64,000 nucleotides of DNA. Origin: Duganella sp. OV510. Its GTDB lineage: Bacteria > Pseudomonadota > Gammaproteobacteria > Burkholderiales > Burkholderiaceae_D. A model generated the notes under the pieces. It was not told the DNA's origin, made no database searches, and saw nothing but the letters and a program-made list of their open reading frames with translations. This document shows, in pieces, positions 54,649 to 63,360 of the stretch; the first letter of the stretch is position 1; each line of letters opens with the position of its first letter. The stretch spans positions 1,240,001 through 1,304,000 of the forward strand of contig NZ_FNEQ01000001.1 of assembly GCF_900100205.1 (NCBI RefSeq), in the 5' to 3' direction. A program made the translations under genes and the position numbers.

Positions 54649-57504
54649 TTACTTGGTCAGGATGAAGCCCTTGAGTTTCGAGAATGCGGTTTCCAGCAGT
54701 TCTTTTTGCTGCGCGTAGTGCTTGTCGTAGTAACCGACTGCTGGCGACGCCGAAGCTGGGCGGCCGGCGTAAGCCAGACGCTGGCCCGATTCCAGGCTCT
54801 CGAAGATGTTGTGCTGAATCTGGAACCATGGGCCCTGATTCTGCGGTTCGTCCTGTGCCCACACCACTTCGGTCGCAGCTGGGAACTTTTTCAGTTCGGC
54901 AGTGAAAGCCTTGTGCGGGAACGGGTACAGCTGCTCGATACGCACGATGGCGGTATCGGTCTGGCCGCGCGTTTTGCGTGCGTTGACCAGGTCGTAGTAG
55001 ACCTTGCCCGAGCAGGCGATCACGCGTTTGACTTTCTTGGCGTCGATGCTCTCGTCCACTTCACCGATCACGGTCTGGAACGCGCCTTTGGCCAGTTCGC
55101 CCAGCGGCGAACCTGCATCCTTGTTACGCAGCAGCGATTTCGGGGTCATGATGACCAGCGGCTTGCGGAACTGACGTACCATCTGGCGACGCAGCACGTG
55201 GAAGATCTGCGCGGCGGTGGTAGGCTGCACCACTTGCATATTGTTGTCCGCGCACAGTTGCAGGAAGCGCTCCGGGCGAGCCGACGAGTGCTCCGGACCC
55301 TGGCCTTCGTAGCCGTGCGGCAGCATCATCACCAGGCCGGAAGCGCGGCCCCACTTCACTTCGCCGGAGCTGATGAACTGGTCGATGACAACCTGGGCGC
55401 CGTTGACGAAGTCGCCGAACTGGGCTTCCCAGATGGTCAGCGTGTTCGGTTCGGCGGTCGAGTAGCCGTACTCGAAGCCCAGCACTGCCTCTTCCGACAG
55501 CACCGAGTCGATCACGGTGAACGGCGCCTGGCCTTCGGCGATGTTTTGCAGCGGCACGTAGGTGCCGGCGTCCCAACGTTCGCGGTTCTGGTCGTGCAGC
55601 ACGGCGTGACGGTGCACAAAGGTGCCACGGCCGGCGTCCTGGCCGGTCAGGCGGATCGCATAGCCGGACGATACCAGCGAGGCGAAGCCCAGGTGTTCGC
55701 CCATGCCCCAGTCCAGATTGGCTTCACCACGGCCCATGGCAGCGCGGTCAGCCAGCACTTTTTCCACCAGCGAGTGCACCTTGAAGTTTTCCGGCACGGT
55801 GGTGATGCGGGTGGCCAGGCGTTTCAGTTCGGTCAGCGGCACGGCGGTGTCGGCGGCGTCGGTCCATTTCTTGTTCAGGAACGGCAGCCAATCAACGGCG
55901 AACTTGTTCTTGAAGTTGGAGATGACTGGATCAACGGTATGCTTGCCGGCATCCATGGCGTCACGGAAGGCGGTTTGCAGCTGCTCGCCGCCATCGGCCG
56001 CGATCACGCCCTGGGTTGCCAGTTTGTCCGCGTACAGCTTGCGGGTGCCTGGGTGCTTGCCGATTTTCTTGTACATCAGTGGCTGGGTCAGCGCTGGGGT
56101 ATCTTGCTCGTTGTGGCCCAGTTTGCGGAAGCAGATGATGTCAACCACGATATCCTTGCCGAATTCGGCGCGGTAATCCATGGCGATCTGCGAAGCCAGC
56201 ACGGTGGCTTCTGGATCGTCAGCGTTGACGTGCAGCACTGGCGCTTCGATCATCTTGACCACGTCCGAGCAGTAGATGGTCGAACGGGCGTCGCGTGGGT
56301 CGGAGGTGGTGAAACCGATCTGGTTGTTGATGACGATGTGCACGGTGCCGCCAGTGCCATAGCCACGGGTCTGCGCCAGATTCAGGGTTTCCATCACCAC
56401 GCCCTGGCCAGCGAATGCCGCATCGCCGTGTACCAGGATCGGCAGCACTTGTTTGCCGCCGTGGTCGCCACGGCGATCCATACGGGCTTTGACCGAACCT
56501 TCAACCACCGGGTTGACGATTTCCAGGTGCGATGGGTTGAACGCCAGCGACAGGTGGACTGGACCGCCAGCGGTCGAGATGTCCGACGAGAAGCCCTGGT
56601 GGTATTTCACGTCGCCTGCCGGCAGGTCGTCGCCGTGCTTGCCTTCGAATTCTTCGAACAGGTCTTTAGGCGCTTTGCCCAGGGTGTTGACCAGCACGTT
56701 CAGACGGCCACGGTGGGCCATGCCGATGACGATCTCTTGCACGCCTTTTTCACCGGCGCGCTGGATGATCTCGTCGATCGAAGCGATGAAGGTTTCGCCG
56801 CCTTCCAGCGAGAAACGCTTCTGGCCGACGTATTTGGTATGCAGATAGCGTTCCAGGCCTTCAGCTGCGGTCAGGCGCTCCAGGATGTGCTTTTTCTTTT
56901 CCGGCGTGAAATTCGGAGTCGAACGGATCGACTCCAGGCGCTCTTGCAGCCAGCGCTTTTCGGTCGGATCGGAGATGTACATATACTCTGCGCCGATCGA
57001 ACGGGTGTAAGTGTCGCGCAGGAAATTCAGCAGGTCGCGCAGGGTCGCGGTCTCGCCACCGAAATAGGTGTTGCTGATGTTGAATACGGTGTCCAGGTCG
57101 GCATCGGTGAAGCCGTAGAAGCTTGGTTCCAGCTCAGGAATGCTTGGACGTTCCTGACGTTGCAGCGGGTCCAGGTTGGCCCAGCGAGAGCCCAGGTAAC
57201 GGTAGGCTGCGATCAGCTGGGTAACGGCCACGCGCTTGCGGCCCATTTCAACGTCGGCGGAAGCGGTGACGGTACGGATAGGACCTGCTTTGGCGCGCTC
57301 TGCGAAGGAGGCGATGACGGAGGCGTGAGCGACGTCTGCTTTGTTGGAGCCATCGACTGCCGGCACGTGCTGCATGGCGTCGAAATAGGCACGCCAGTTG
57401 TCTGGAACGGAGCCTGGGTTGTTCAAATACGCTTCGTACAGTTCTTCAACGTACGGAGCGTTCCCACCAAACAGGTAGGAGTTGGACGTATATTGTTGCA
57501 TCAT
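54649..57504 (-). CDS. odhA: 2-oxoglutarate dehydrogenase E1 component
   Basis: This 951-residue thiamin diphosphate enzyme starts MMQQYTSNSYLFGGNAPYVE. Motifs include the ThDP-binding HGDAAFAGQGVVMET and NNQIGFTTSDPRDARST, GMAHRGRLNVLVNTLGK, and C-terminal LYPFPHKAFTAELKKFP. It decarboxylates 2-oxoglutarate and succinylates the OdhB lipoyl group. It heads the operon, with the promoter in 57505-57711. It is also called sucA. The first or second Met could be the start. Confidence 0.98.
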   Translation of the reverse strand: MMQQYTSNSYLFGGNAPYVEELYEAYLNNPGSVPDNWRAYFDAMQHVPAVDGSNKADVAHASVIASFAERAKAGPIRTVTASADVEMGRKRVAVTQLIAAYRYLGSRWANLDPLQRQERPSIPELEPSFYGFTDADLDTVFNISNTYFGGETATLRDLLNFLRDTYTRSIGAEYMYISDPTEKRWLQERLESIRSTPNFTPEKKKHILERLTAAEGLERYLHTKYVGQKRFSLEGGETFIASIDEIIQRAGEKGVQEIVIGMAHRGRLNVLVNTLGKAPKDLFEEFEGKHGDDLPAGDVKYHQGFSSDISTAGGPVHLSLAFNPSHLEIVNPVVEGSVKARMDRRGDHGGKQVLPILVHGDAAFAGQGVVMETLNLAQTRGYGTGGTVHIVINNQIGFTTSDPRDARSTIYCSDVVKMIEAPVLHVNADDPEATVLASQIAMDYRAEFGKDIVVDIICFRKLGHNEQDTPALTQPLMYKKIGKHPGTRKLYADKLATQGVIAADGGEQLQTAFRDAMDAGKHTVDPVISNFKNKFAVDWLPFLNKKWTDAADTAVPLTELKRLATRITTVPENFKVHSLVEKVLADRAAMGRGEANLDWGMGEHLGFASLVSSGYAIRLTGQDAGRGTFVHRHAVLHDQNRERWDAGTYVPLQNIAEGQAPFTVIDSVLSEEAVLGFEYGYSTAEPNTLTIWEAQFGDFVNGAQVVIDQFISSGEVKWGRASGLVMMLPHGYEGQGPEHSSARPERFLQLCADNNMQVVQPTTAAQIFHVLRRQMVRQFRKPLVIMTPKSLLRNKDAGSPLGELAKGAFQTVIGEVDESIDAKKVKRVIACSGKVYYDLVNARKTRGQTDTAIVRIEQLYPFPHKAFTAELKKFPAATEVVWAQDEPQNQGPWFQIQHNIFESLESGQRLAYAGRPASASPAVGYYDKHYAQQKELLETAFSKLKGFILTK

Positions 57505-57711
57505 TCTTGCTCACCTTTCTTCGCGCTTCGCGAGGAATTAGCGGGTTGGTCTAACCTTCCGCGACACGGCCTGACCGGTTAGCGGATTGCACATCAAGTT
57601 GTGGGGAAGGGCTTTTGTTCGGGTGTTACCTAAAACGGGCCATTCAGCATAGCACCGGTATTGTATCCCAACAACCATTTGTGCGGAAAATTACAAATGA
57701 AACTTCCGCCA

Positions 57712-58623
57712 TTAACTTTCACTTAAGCCGCGCCCATGCTCGCTTCCAAACCAGGTTGCCAATAAGTCCAGCATGGCGCGCAAGGCTGGCGACATATATT
57801 GGCGCGAGGTGTAAATCCCGTGAATACCCATGCTTAAGGGAGTGTATCCGGGAAGCAACGCCGCCAGCTTGCCAGCGCGGATCAGTGGGCCGGCGTTGTA
57901 CAGCGGCTGCAGCGCGATGCCGGCGCCCTGCTCCACCGCTTTCAGCAGGATGAAGTCCTCGTTGGCCGACAGGTTGCCGCTGACCGGCACCGACAGCTGT
58001 TCGCCGCCCGCATCGGTGAATTGCCACAGGCTCTTGCCGAAGTAGGTGTAGGTCAGGCAGTTATGGCCGGCCAGGTCTTGCGGCAGCGTCGGCGTGCCAT
58101 GCGCTGCCAGATACGATGGTGCGGCGCACACCACCGACGCGCAGACGCCCAGCTGGCGGGCGATCAGGTTGGGCTCCAGCGTGTTGGTGACGCGCAGCGC
58201 CAGGTCGATGCGTTCCTCGATCAGGTTGACGGCGCGATTGCTCATTTGCAGGTCGACCGAGGTGCGCGGATAGCGTTTCAGGAATTCGCTGACGGCGCCC
58301 AGCAGCTCGGCCTGCGCCAGCGCCTGCGAGCAAGTGATGCGCAGCAGGCCTTGCGGCGTGTCCGCGTCCTCGCTGGCGGCGACTTCCATGCCGTCGGCCA
58401 CGTCCAGCATGCGGCGGCAGCGTTCCAGCGTGATGTCGCCGGCATCGGTCAGGCTCAGGCGGCGGGTGCTGCGATGCAGCAGGCGGGCACCAGCCCACTG
58501 CTCCATTTCAGCCAGATAGCGGGTCACCATCGCGCGCGACATCTCCAGCGCGTTGGCGGCGGCGATCATGCTGCCGCGTTCGGCAATGCTGACAAATACC
58601 CGCGCGGCAGTGATGCGATCCAT
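57712..58623 (-). CDS. LysR-family transcriptional regulator
   Basis: This 303-residue regulator begins MDRITAARVFVSIAERGSMI with the winged helix (AANALEMSRAMVTRYLAEME) and RRLSLTDAGDITLERCR. The C-terminal effector domain contains GLLRITCSQALAQAELLGAV. It is divergent from the metallo-beta-lactamase-fold gene across a 100-base gap, the usual layout for a LysR regulator and its target. The ligand is unknown. Confidence 0.93.
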   Translation of the reverse strand: MDRITAARVFVSIAERGSMIAAANALEMSRAMVTRYLAEMEQWAGARLLHRSTRRLSLTDAGDITLERCRRMLDVADGMEVAASEDADTPQGLLRITCSQALAQAELLGAVSEFLKRYPRTSVDLQMSNRAVNLIEERIDLALRVTNTLEPNLIARQLGVCASVVCAAPSYLAAHGTPTLPQDLAGHNCLTYTYFGKSLWQFTDAGGEQLSVPVSGNLSANEDFILLKAVEQGAGIALQPLYNAGPLIRAGKLAALLPGYTPLSMGIHGIYTSRQYMSPALRAMLDLLATWFGSEHGRGLSES

Positions 58624-58723
58624 GATTCATCCGATTTATGCAATTAACAAAGCCAGATTACCGTATTTTTCTATTGGATTGAGAAATTTAAGATGGCGTC
58701 ATTCTTACTTATCTGGAGTGACC

Positions 58724-59569
58724 ATGTTCAAACAAGCTTTGCTGACCGCCACCCTCGCCACCTCCGTTGCCGCCCAGGCAGCGCCGCTGCAACTGGAAGT
58801 GTTCAATCCCGGCGAGGCCGCGATCTTCCCGGTGGCCTCGGTCATCGTCAGCGGCGACCAGGACGCGGTGCTGATCGACGCCCAGTTCTCGCGCGGCGAG
58901 GCGCTGAAGCTGGTCGAGCGCATCCGCGCCAGCGGCAAGCACCTGACCACGATTTATATCAGCCATGATGATCCGGACTATTACTTCGGCCTGGACGTGA
59001 TCCACGCCGCCTTCCCGCAGGCGAAGATCGTCGCCACGCCAGCCGTCATTGCCGGCATCGAGAAGAAGAAAGCCGCCAAGTTGGCTTACTGGGGCCCGAT
59101 CCTGAAGGACAACGCGCCGCGTGAAGTGATCGTGCCGCAGCCGCTGCAAGGCGACCGCATCACGCTGGAAGGCAAGGCGCTGGAAATCAAGGCGGCGCCG
59201 CGCGGCTATGTGTGGATACCATCGATCAAGGCGGTGGTGGGCGGTGTGACAGTATTTAATCAACTGCACGTGTGGACTGCCGACACGCAGACGCTCGAAG
59301 CGCGCCGCCAGTGGCTGGCCACGCTGGATGGCATTGCCGCGCTCAAGCCGGTGACTGTCGTGCCGGGCCACTTCAAGCCGGGCGCGCCGCAGACGCCGGA
59401 AGCCGTGGGCTACACCCGCGAGTATCTGGTCAAGTTCGAGAACGAAGCGGCCAAGGCCACCGACTCGGCCGCGCTGATCGGCCGCATGAAGCAGTTGTAC
59501 CCGGATGCCGGCCTGCAAAGCGCGCTGGACATCAGCGCCAAGGTCGCCAAGGGTGAAATGAAGTGGTGA
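58724..59569 (+). CDS. Secreted metallo-beta-lactamase-fold hydrolase with altered metal motif
   Basis: This 281-residue protein has a signal peptide (MFKQALLTATLATSVAAQAA) and an MBL fold: VASVIVSGDQDAVLIDAQFS, then TTIYISHDDPDYYFGLDVI in place of the usual HxHxDH motif, and VVPGHFKPG near the end. Only the first His and the Asp of HxHxDH are kept, so metal binding may differ from canonical enzymes. TGGAG precedes ATG 58724, and the longer frame is a shadow. It is likely controlled by the divergent LysR protein. Confidence 0.85.
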   Translation: MFKQALLTATLATSVAAQAAPLQLEVFNPGEAAIFPVASVIVSGDQDAVLIDAQFSRGEALKLVERIRASGKHLTTIYISHDDPDYYFGLDVIHAAFPQAKIVATPAVIAGIEKKKAAKLAYWGPILKDNAPREVIVPQPLQGDRITLEGKALEIKAAPRGYVWIPSIKAVVGGVTVFNQLHVWTADTQTLEARRQWLATLDGIAALKPVTVVPGHFKPGAPQTPEAVGYTREYLVKFENEAAKATDSAALIGRMKQLYPDAGLQSALDISAKVAKGEMKW

Positions 59570-59632
59570 GGGTGAGCCCGGCGGTGGCGGCGAAGTGATA
59601 CACTGCGCCGTCGTTTTCAATCGCCACCTCAC

Positions 59633-60913
59633 ATGCACACCCTGGAGCAGTTGCGCAGCGGCGCGCTGGCGGGCATCCAACGCCTGACCTTGCGCTGCGG
59701 CCTCACCGAATTCCCGCGCGACATCTACGCGCTGGCCGACAGCCTGGAAATTCTCGACCTGTCGGGCAACGCGCTGTCGACGCTGCCGGATGATCTGCAC
59801 CGGCTGCACAAGCTGCGCATCATCTTCTGCTCAGACAACCAGTTCACCGGGCTGCCGGCGGTGCTGGGCTCATGCCCGGCGCTGAGCATGATCGGCTTCA
59901 AGGCCAACCGCATCCGCCATGTGCCGGCCGCCGCGCTGCCGGCGCAGCTGCGCTGGCTGGTGCTGACTGATAACGCCATCGAAGAATTGCCAGCCGAACT
60001 GGGCGAGCGTCCACAGCTGCAAAAGCTGATGCTGGCCGGCAACCGCCTGCGCGCCCTGCCCGCCTCGATGGCGCAGCTGCATAAACTGGAACTGCTGCGC
60101 ATCGCCAGCAACCAGCTGACCGGGCTGCCGGACTGGCTGCTGTCGCTGCCGCGCCTGACGTGGCTGGCCTACGCCGGCAATCCCTTTAGCGAACAGCGCG
60201 AGAATGCCCTCGTCCACACCCCGTCCGCTGCCATCCGCTGGCCGGCGCTGACGCTGCGCGACAAACTCGGCGAAGGCGCCTCCGGCATCATCTACCGCGC
60301 CGAATGGCAGGACGCCGGCCAGCCGGTCGCGGTGAAGCTGTTCAAAGGCGCCATGACCAGCGACGGCTCGCCACTAAGCGAAATGGCCGCCTGCCTCGGC
60401 GCCGGCGGCCATCCGAATTTGATCCCCATCCTCGGCCACATTGAAGACCATCCCGACAACACGCACGGCCTGGTCATGTCCCTGATCCCGCCGGAATTCC
60501 GCAACCTGGCCGGCCCGCCGAGCCTGGATAGCTGCACCCGCGACATCTACGCCGAAGACAAACGCTTCACCCTGCAAGCTGCCCTGACAATCGCCCACGG
60601 CATCGCCTCCGCCGCCGCGCAACTGCACGCCCACGGCATCCTGCATGGCGACCTCTACGGCCACAACATCCTGCACGACGAGCACGGCCACACACTGCTG
60701 GGCGACTTCGGCGCCGCCTCCTTCTACGATCCGGCCGGCGCGCAGGCGGACGCGCTGCAAACGCTGGAAGTCCGCGCCTTCGGCAACCTGCTGGAAGAGC
60801 TGCTGGACCGCGCCGACAGTGCGCCACAGCCCTTGCGCGCGCTGCAAGCCGTCTGCCAGCAAGGCCAGCCACGCTTCGACACCATCAAAGAACAGCTAGA
60901 CAATCAATTCTAG
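59633..60913 (+). CDS. Leucine-rich-repeat protein kinase
   Basis: This 426-residue protein has an N-terminal half of about seven leucine-rich repeats (LEILDLSGNALSTLPDDLHR; LQKLMLAGNRLRALPASMAQ) followed by a Hanks-type kinase. The kinase has a Gly loop LGEGASGIIYRA, VAVKLFKG (VAVK lysine), catalytic loop ILHGDLYGHNIL (HGDxxxxN) and the metal motif LLGDFGAAS (DFG). All three key catalytic residues are present, so activity is likely. It is cytoplasmic, with no membrane helix. It follows the MBL gene by 63 bases and precedes a BlaI-type regulator by 18 bases. Confidence 0.9.
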   Translation: MHTLEQLRSGALAGIQRLTLRCGLTEFPRDIYALADSLEILDLSGNALSTLPDDLHRLHKLRIIFCSDNQFTGLPAVLGSCPALSMIGFKANRIRHVPAAALPAQLRWLVLTDNAIEELPAELGERPQLQKLMLAGNRLRALPASMAQLHKLELLRIASNQLTGLPDWLLSLPRLTWLAYAGNPFSEQRENALVHTPSAAIRWPALTLRDKLGEGASGIIYRAEWQDAGQPVAVKLFKGAMTSDGSPLSEMAACLGAGGHPNLIPILGHIEDHPDNTHGLVMSLIPPEFRNLAGPPSLDSCTRDIYAEDKRFTLQAALTIAHGIASAAAQLHAHGILHGDLYGHNILHDEHGHTLLGDFGAASFYDPAGAQADALQTLEVRAFGNLLEELLDRADSAPQPLRALQAVCQQGQPRFDTIKEQLDNQF

Positions 60914-60931
60914 ATATTTTATTCTACATCC

Positions 60932-61312
60932 ATGAGTACCCAGAATCTGCCAAAACCGACCGCCGCCGAACTGGAAATGCTGCGCCTGCTGTTCGCGCTC
61001 GGCCCGGCGACGGCGCGCCAGGTCCATGAGGCCGCGCTGGAAACGCGTCCCGACAGCAACTACGCCACCGTGCTGCGCGTGCTGCAGATCATGCACACCA
61101 AAGGCCTGCTGAAGCGCGACGAAAGCCAGCGCGCCCATATCTACTCGCCGGTGCAGGAACAGGACTCGGTCCAAACCAATCTGCTGAAAGACCTGATCCA
61201 GAAAGCCTTCGCCGGCTCCGGCAAAGCCCTGGTGCTGGCCGCCCTGCGCGGCGGCCACGTCAGCAAAAAAGAACGCGAAGAAATTCAGGCCCTGCTCGAC
61301 CAGGAAAAATAA
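60932..61312 (+). CDS. BlaI/MecI/CopY-family transcriptional regulator
   Basis: This 126-residue protein begins MSTQNLPKPTAAELEMLRLL and has the penicillinase-repressor winged helix (ATARQVHEAALETRPDSNYA, TVLRVLQIMHTKGLLKRDES). A C-terminal dimerisation helix ends LLDQEK. No BlaR1-type sensor protease is present. It directly follows the leucine-rich-repeat kinase and may be its partner. The target operator is not evident. Confidence 0.9.
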   Translation: MSTQNLPKPTAAELEMLRLLFALGPATARQVHEAALETRPDSNYATVLRVLQIMHTKGLLKRDESQRAHIYSPVQEQDSVQTNLLKDLIQKAFAGSGKALVLAALRGGHVSKKEREEIQALLDQEK

Positions 61313-61317
61313 CAGGG

Positions 61318-61608
61318 CTAAGGCGCGCACTCACGTTGATGTTTTACTGCCAGTATAGTGACCACGCCGCCACTCACTACATAAAAGACAACGTATCCTT
61401 CAGCTCCAAACGGCACAGCCAGTTGTCGATGCCCCGGTCCGAGGTGAAAGGTTCGCTTACCCAGATGCGGATAAGCCTGTAACCACCTGACTGCCCGCCG
61501 TATCGCAGCAACGGCCTGCTTTGCGGCGGTCTGACTTTTGGGCGCCGGGAATCGGTATAAACGCTGCACATCAGAGAGTGCGGCAGCGGACCAGATTAGC
61601 GATGACAT
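61318..61608 (-). CDS. RelE/ParE-family toxin
   Basis: This 96-residue protein begins MSSLIWSAAALSDVQRLYRF and has the RelE/ParE fold pattern: helix pair (AIRRAVRWLQAYPHLGKRTF), then AVPFGAEGYVVFYVVSGGVV and ILAVKHQRE. The target, ribosome or gyrase, is not evident. It overlaps the upstream antitoxin gene by 13 bases. Confidence 0.88.
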   Translation of the reverse strand: MSSLIWSAAALSDVQRLYRFPAPKSQTAAKQAVAAIRRAVRWLQAYPHLGKRTFHLGPGHRQLAVPFGAEGYVVFYVVSGGVVTILAVKHQRECAP

Positions 61609-61886
61609 GGGGGAGGCTCTATATTCTGCCCCCCCTCCAACTCTGACAACCAGGCGTCGGCTTCAGCCATCGTTAGGTGAAGCCCGGTGGTCTTGTAATG
61701 CTCCCAGCTTTGCCTTGCTGCTTTCTCTGCAGGCGTCAAACTATCCGCCTGCTCAAGGAAAAGAGCAATCGCCTCCGAAGCCAGATCATCCGCAGCTTGC
61801 CCACGCGCTTCAGCAACGGCTTCCAATTTTCGCTTTAGCGCTGTTTCCAATTGAACAATAAACGCAACAGTTGCGGACTTAGACAT
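61596..61886 (-). CDS. Antitoxin of the RelE/ParE-type pair
   Basis: This 96-residue protein begins MSKSATVAFIVQLETALKRK, a ribbon-helix-helix-type N-terminus, and ends in an acidic toxin-binding tail (ADAWLSELEGGQNIEPPP). GGAGG precedes ATG 61886. It is transcribed before and overlaps the toxin, the standard order. The longer upstream frame has no support. Confidence 0.85.
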   Translation of the reverse strand: MSKSATVAFIVQLETALKRKLEAVAEARGQAADDLASEAIALFLEQADSLTPAEKAARQSWEHYKTTGLHLTMAEADAWLSELEGGQNIEPPPCHR

Positions 61887-62000
61887 ATTCCCTCCGTAAA
61901 ACACCAACCACCATAACAGCTTGGACAAGTTCCGAAAAGACAAGTTCACCGAGTGCAGAAAGTAGCACTACAATGATCGCCTTTTCAGCATACACATAAT

Positions 62001-62411
62001 ATGACCATTCGTTTTGATTCCTGGCCTGAACGCGCCCATCCTGTCATTGCTGTCATGCTGGCGGTGGCGATTTGTGCGGTGCCGGTCGTGCTGCCGCACT
62101 TTGATCTGGCCAACCTGCCGGCCAACCTGTTTGCCTACGTCTTCTGCTGCGTGCTGGCCTATCCGTTCGCGGCGCTGCTGCGCCACCGCCTCACCAGCCT
62201 GCCGGTGGTATGGGGCATTGCCGCGCTGCTCCTGCTGGCGGCCTGTTTCTACCATACCAATATCATCGCCGAAACCGCCAACAGCGCGTGGCCGCAACGG
62301 CGCGACGTCACGCTCGACAAATTCCTGTTCAATTTGCCGCAATTGACGATCGGAGTGTTGTGTTGGTGGCTATTAGTGCTACGTCCCGACCGCCGCAATC
62401 GGAGAGTGTGA
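62001..62411 (+). CDS. Small inner-membrane protein, unknown
   Basis: This 136-residue protein begins MTIRFDSWPERAHPVIAVML and has four hydrophobic segments (VIAVMLAVAICAVPVVL; LFAYVFCCVLAYPFAALL; VVWGIAALLLLAACFY; LTIGVLCWWLLVL). The end is basic (RPDRRNRRV). No family recognised. No clear ribosome binding site is visible. Confidence 0.6.
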   Translation: MTIRFDSWPERAHPVIAVMLAVAICAVPVVLPHFDLANLPANLFAYVFCCVLAYPFAALLRHRLTSLPVVWGIAALLLLAACFYHTNIIAETANSAWPQRRDVTLDKFLFNLPQLTIGVLCWWLLVLRPDRRNRRV

Positions 62412-62444
62412 TAATCTTTCCATAATCGAACTTCCGCTAGCACC

Positions 62445-62777
62445 ATGACTCAGAAAGCCCGCACAGCCCGCCGCCACGACGTGCGCCAGCCAGCCGTGCT
62501 GACCATGACCGACGAGAGCCGCCACGAAGTCCACACGCTGGACCTGTCCCACGGTGGCATCAGCCTGCAAACCGGAAGCCAGATGCGCCTGGCGCAATAC
62601 TGCGCCGTCTCCTTCAAGGTCCAGCTGGGCGAAGTCGACCACAACGTGCTGGCCATGGGCCAGGTGATCTACAGCGATCCCGACGCCGAACTCGGCTTCA
62701 AAACCGGCGTCCAGTTCCTGCGCATCGACGATGACAGCCGCGCCATATTCCACCAGCTGCTGCAAGAAAATCAATAA
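62445..62777 (+). CDS. PilZ-domain protein
   Basis: This 110-residue single-domain protein begins MTQKARTARRHDVRQPAVLT and contains the c-di-GMP binding features of PilZ: RTARRHDVR as an RxxxR-type element and LDLSHGGISL as D/NxSxxG. It probably binds cyclic di-GMP to modulate motility, pili or polysaccharide. It lies 33 bases after the membrane protein gene. Confidence 0.88.
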   Translation: MTQKARTARRHDVRQPAVLTMTDESRHEVHTLDLSHGGISLQTGSQMRLAQYCAVSFKVQLGEVDHNVLAMGQVIYSDPDAELGFKTGVQFLRIDDDSRAIFHQLLQENQ

Positions 62778-62789
62778 TCCCCACCGGTT

Positions 62790-62997
62790 GCATGCCAGAC
62801 GAATTTCCGCTATATTGAACAAAGTTTCGCTATAACGGATTTTCGCTATAGCTCATCAGCATCAAGAGTCGGTTCAACCGACGCCAACCTGCCTCCCCGG
62901 GCAAGGTGGAAGCCTCTACGGCGATGCGGCCTTTTCACGGCAACGAAGCGGGTGTGACATGGTTACTCCAAATCGAGCCAAGCTTGCAGGAGAAATC
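62790..62997 (+). promoter_or_regulatory. Structured, repeat-containing leader before a small conserved gene
   Basis: About 210 bases precede the gene at 62998. Three copies of a TTTCGCTATA-like element (the first reads TTTCCGCTATA) lie about 24 and 18 bases apart between 62803 and 62855. They are followed by a perfect hairpin GTCGGTT / AACCGAC and further GC-rich pairing segments. The block is compatible with a regulatory leader or operator array. It does not match a riboswitch class I can name. Confidence 0.35.
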
Positions 62998-63306
62998 ATG
63001 AGCACATTTACCGCCCTTTCCCCAGATACCAGGCCACTGGACAGCCAGTTCCGCATGACGCACACCTTTCATCTGTCGGTAGGCGCCAATGAGCCTGCAG
63101 CCGGCCAACTCGAATCGACCTTGAAAAGCGCCAGCGCACGCGTCGACAAATGGCAGATTTTGCGTCGAGGCGGCTGTTATGAGCACAGCATCACTGTCGG
63201 CGGCATCGGCGAAACCTCCGCCCGCGCGCTGCGCAAGGCGCTCGCCAGCCTGAACAGCGAAATCAAGGTCCGCGTCGAACACATGCTGCACTTTGACGCC
63301 CGGTAA
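62998..63306 (+). CDS. Hypothetical 102-residue protein, possibly ACT-like
   Basis: This 102-residue protein begins MSTFTALSPDTRPLDSQFRM. The region MTHTFHLSVGANEPAAGQLE then LRRGGCYEHSITVGGIGETS suggests a compact alpha/beta fold with two beta-alpha-beta units, possibly ACT-like. This is structural guesswork. AGGAG seven bases before ATG 62998 makes it far better than the frame's earlier ATG at 62959. Function unknown. Confidence 0.65.
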   Translation: MSTFTALSPDTRPLDSQFRMTHTFHLSVGANEPAAGQLESTLKSASARVDKWQILRRGGCYEHSITVGGIGETSARALRKALASLNSEIKVRVEHMLHFDAR

Positions 63307-63360
63307 CCACCAGCGCATTGAGTGTGATATTGTTTTGGCAATCCAACTTCCCCCCGCACT

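Noticed and set aside
54706..57582. 958-codon plus-strand frame opposite odhA
   Set aside because: Shadow of odhA with no recognisable domain.
62860..62997. Known riboswitch (c-di-GMP, SAH, glycine, ZTP) before the gene at 62998
   Set aside because: Conserved core sequences of these classes could not be matched by eye. It is kept only as an unassigned structured leader.
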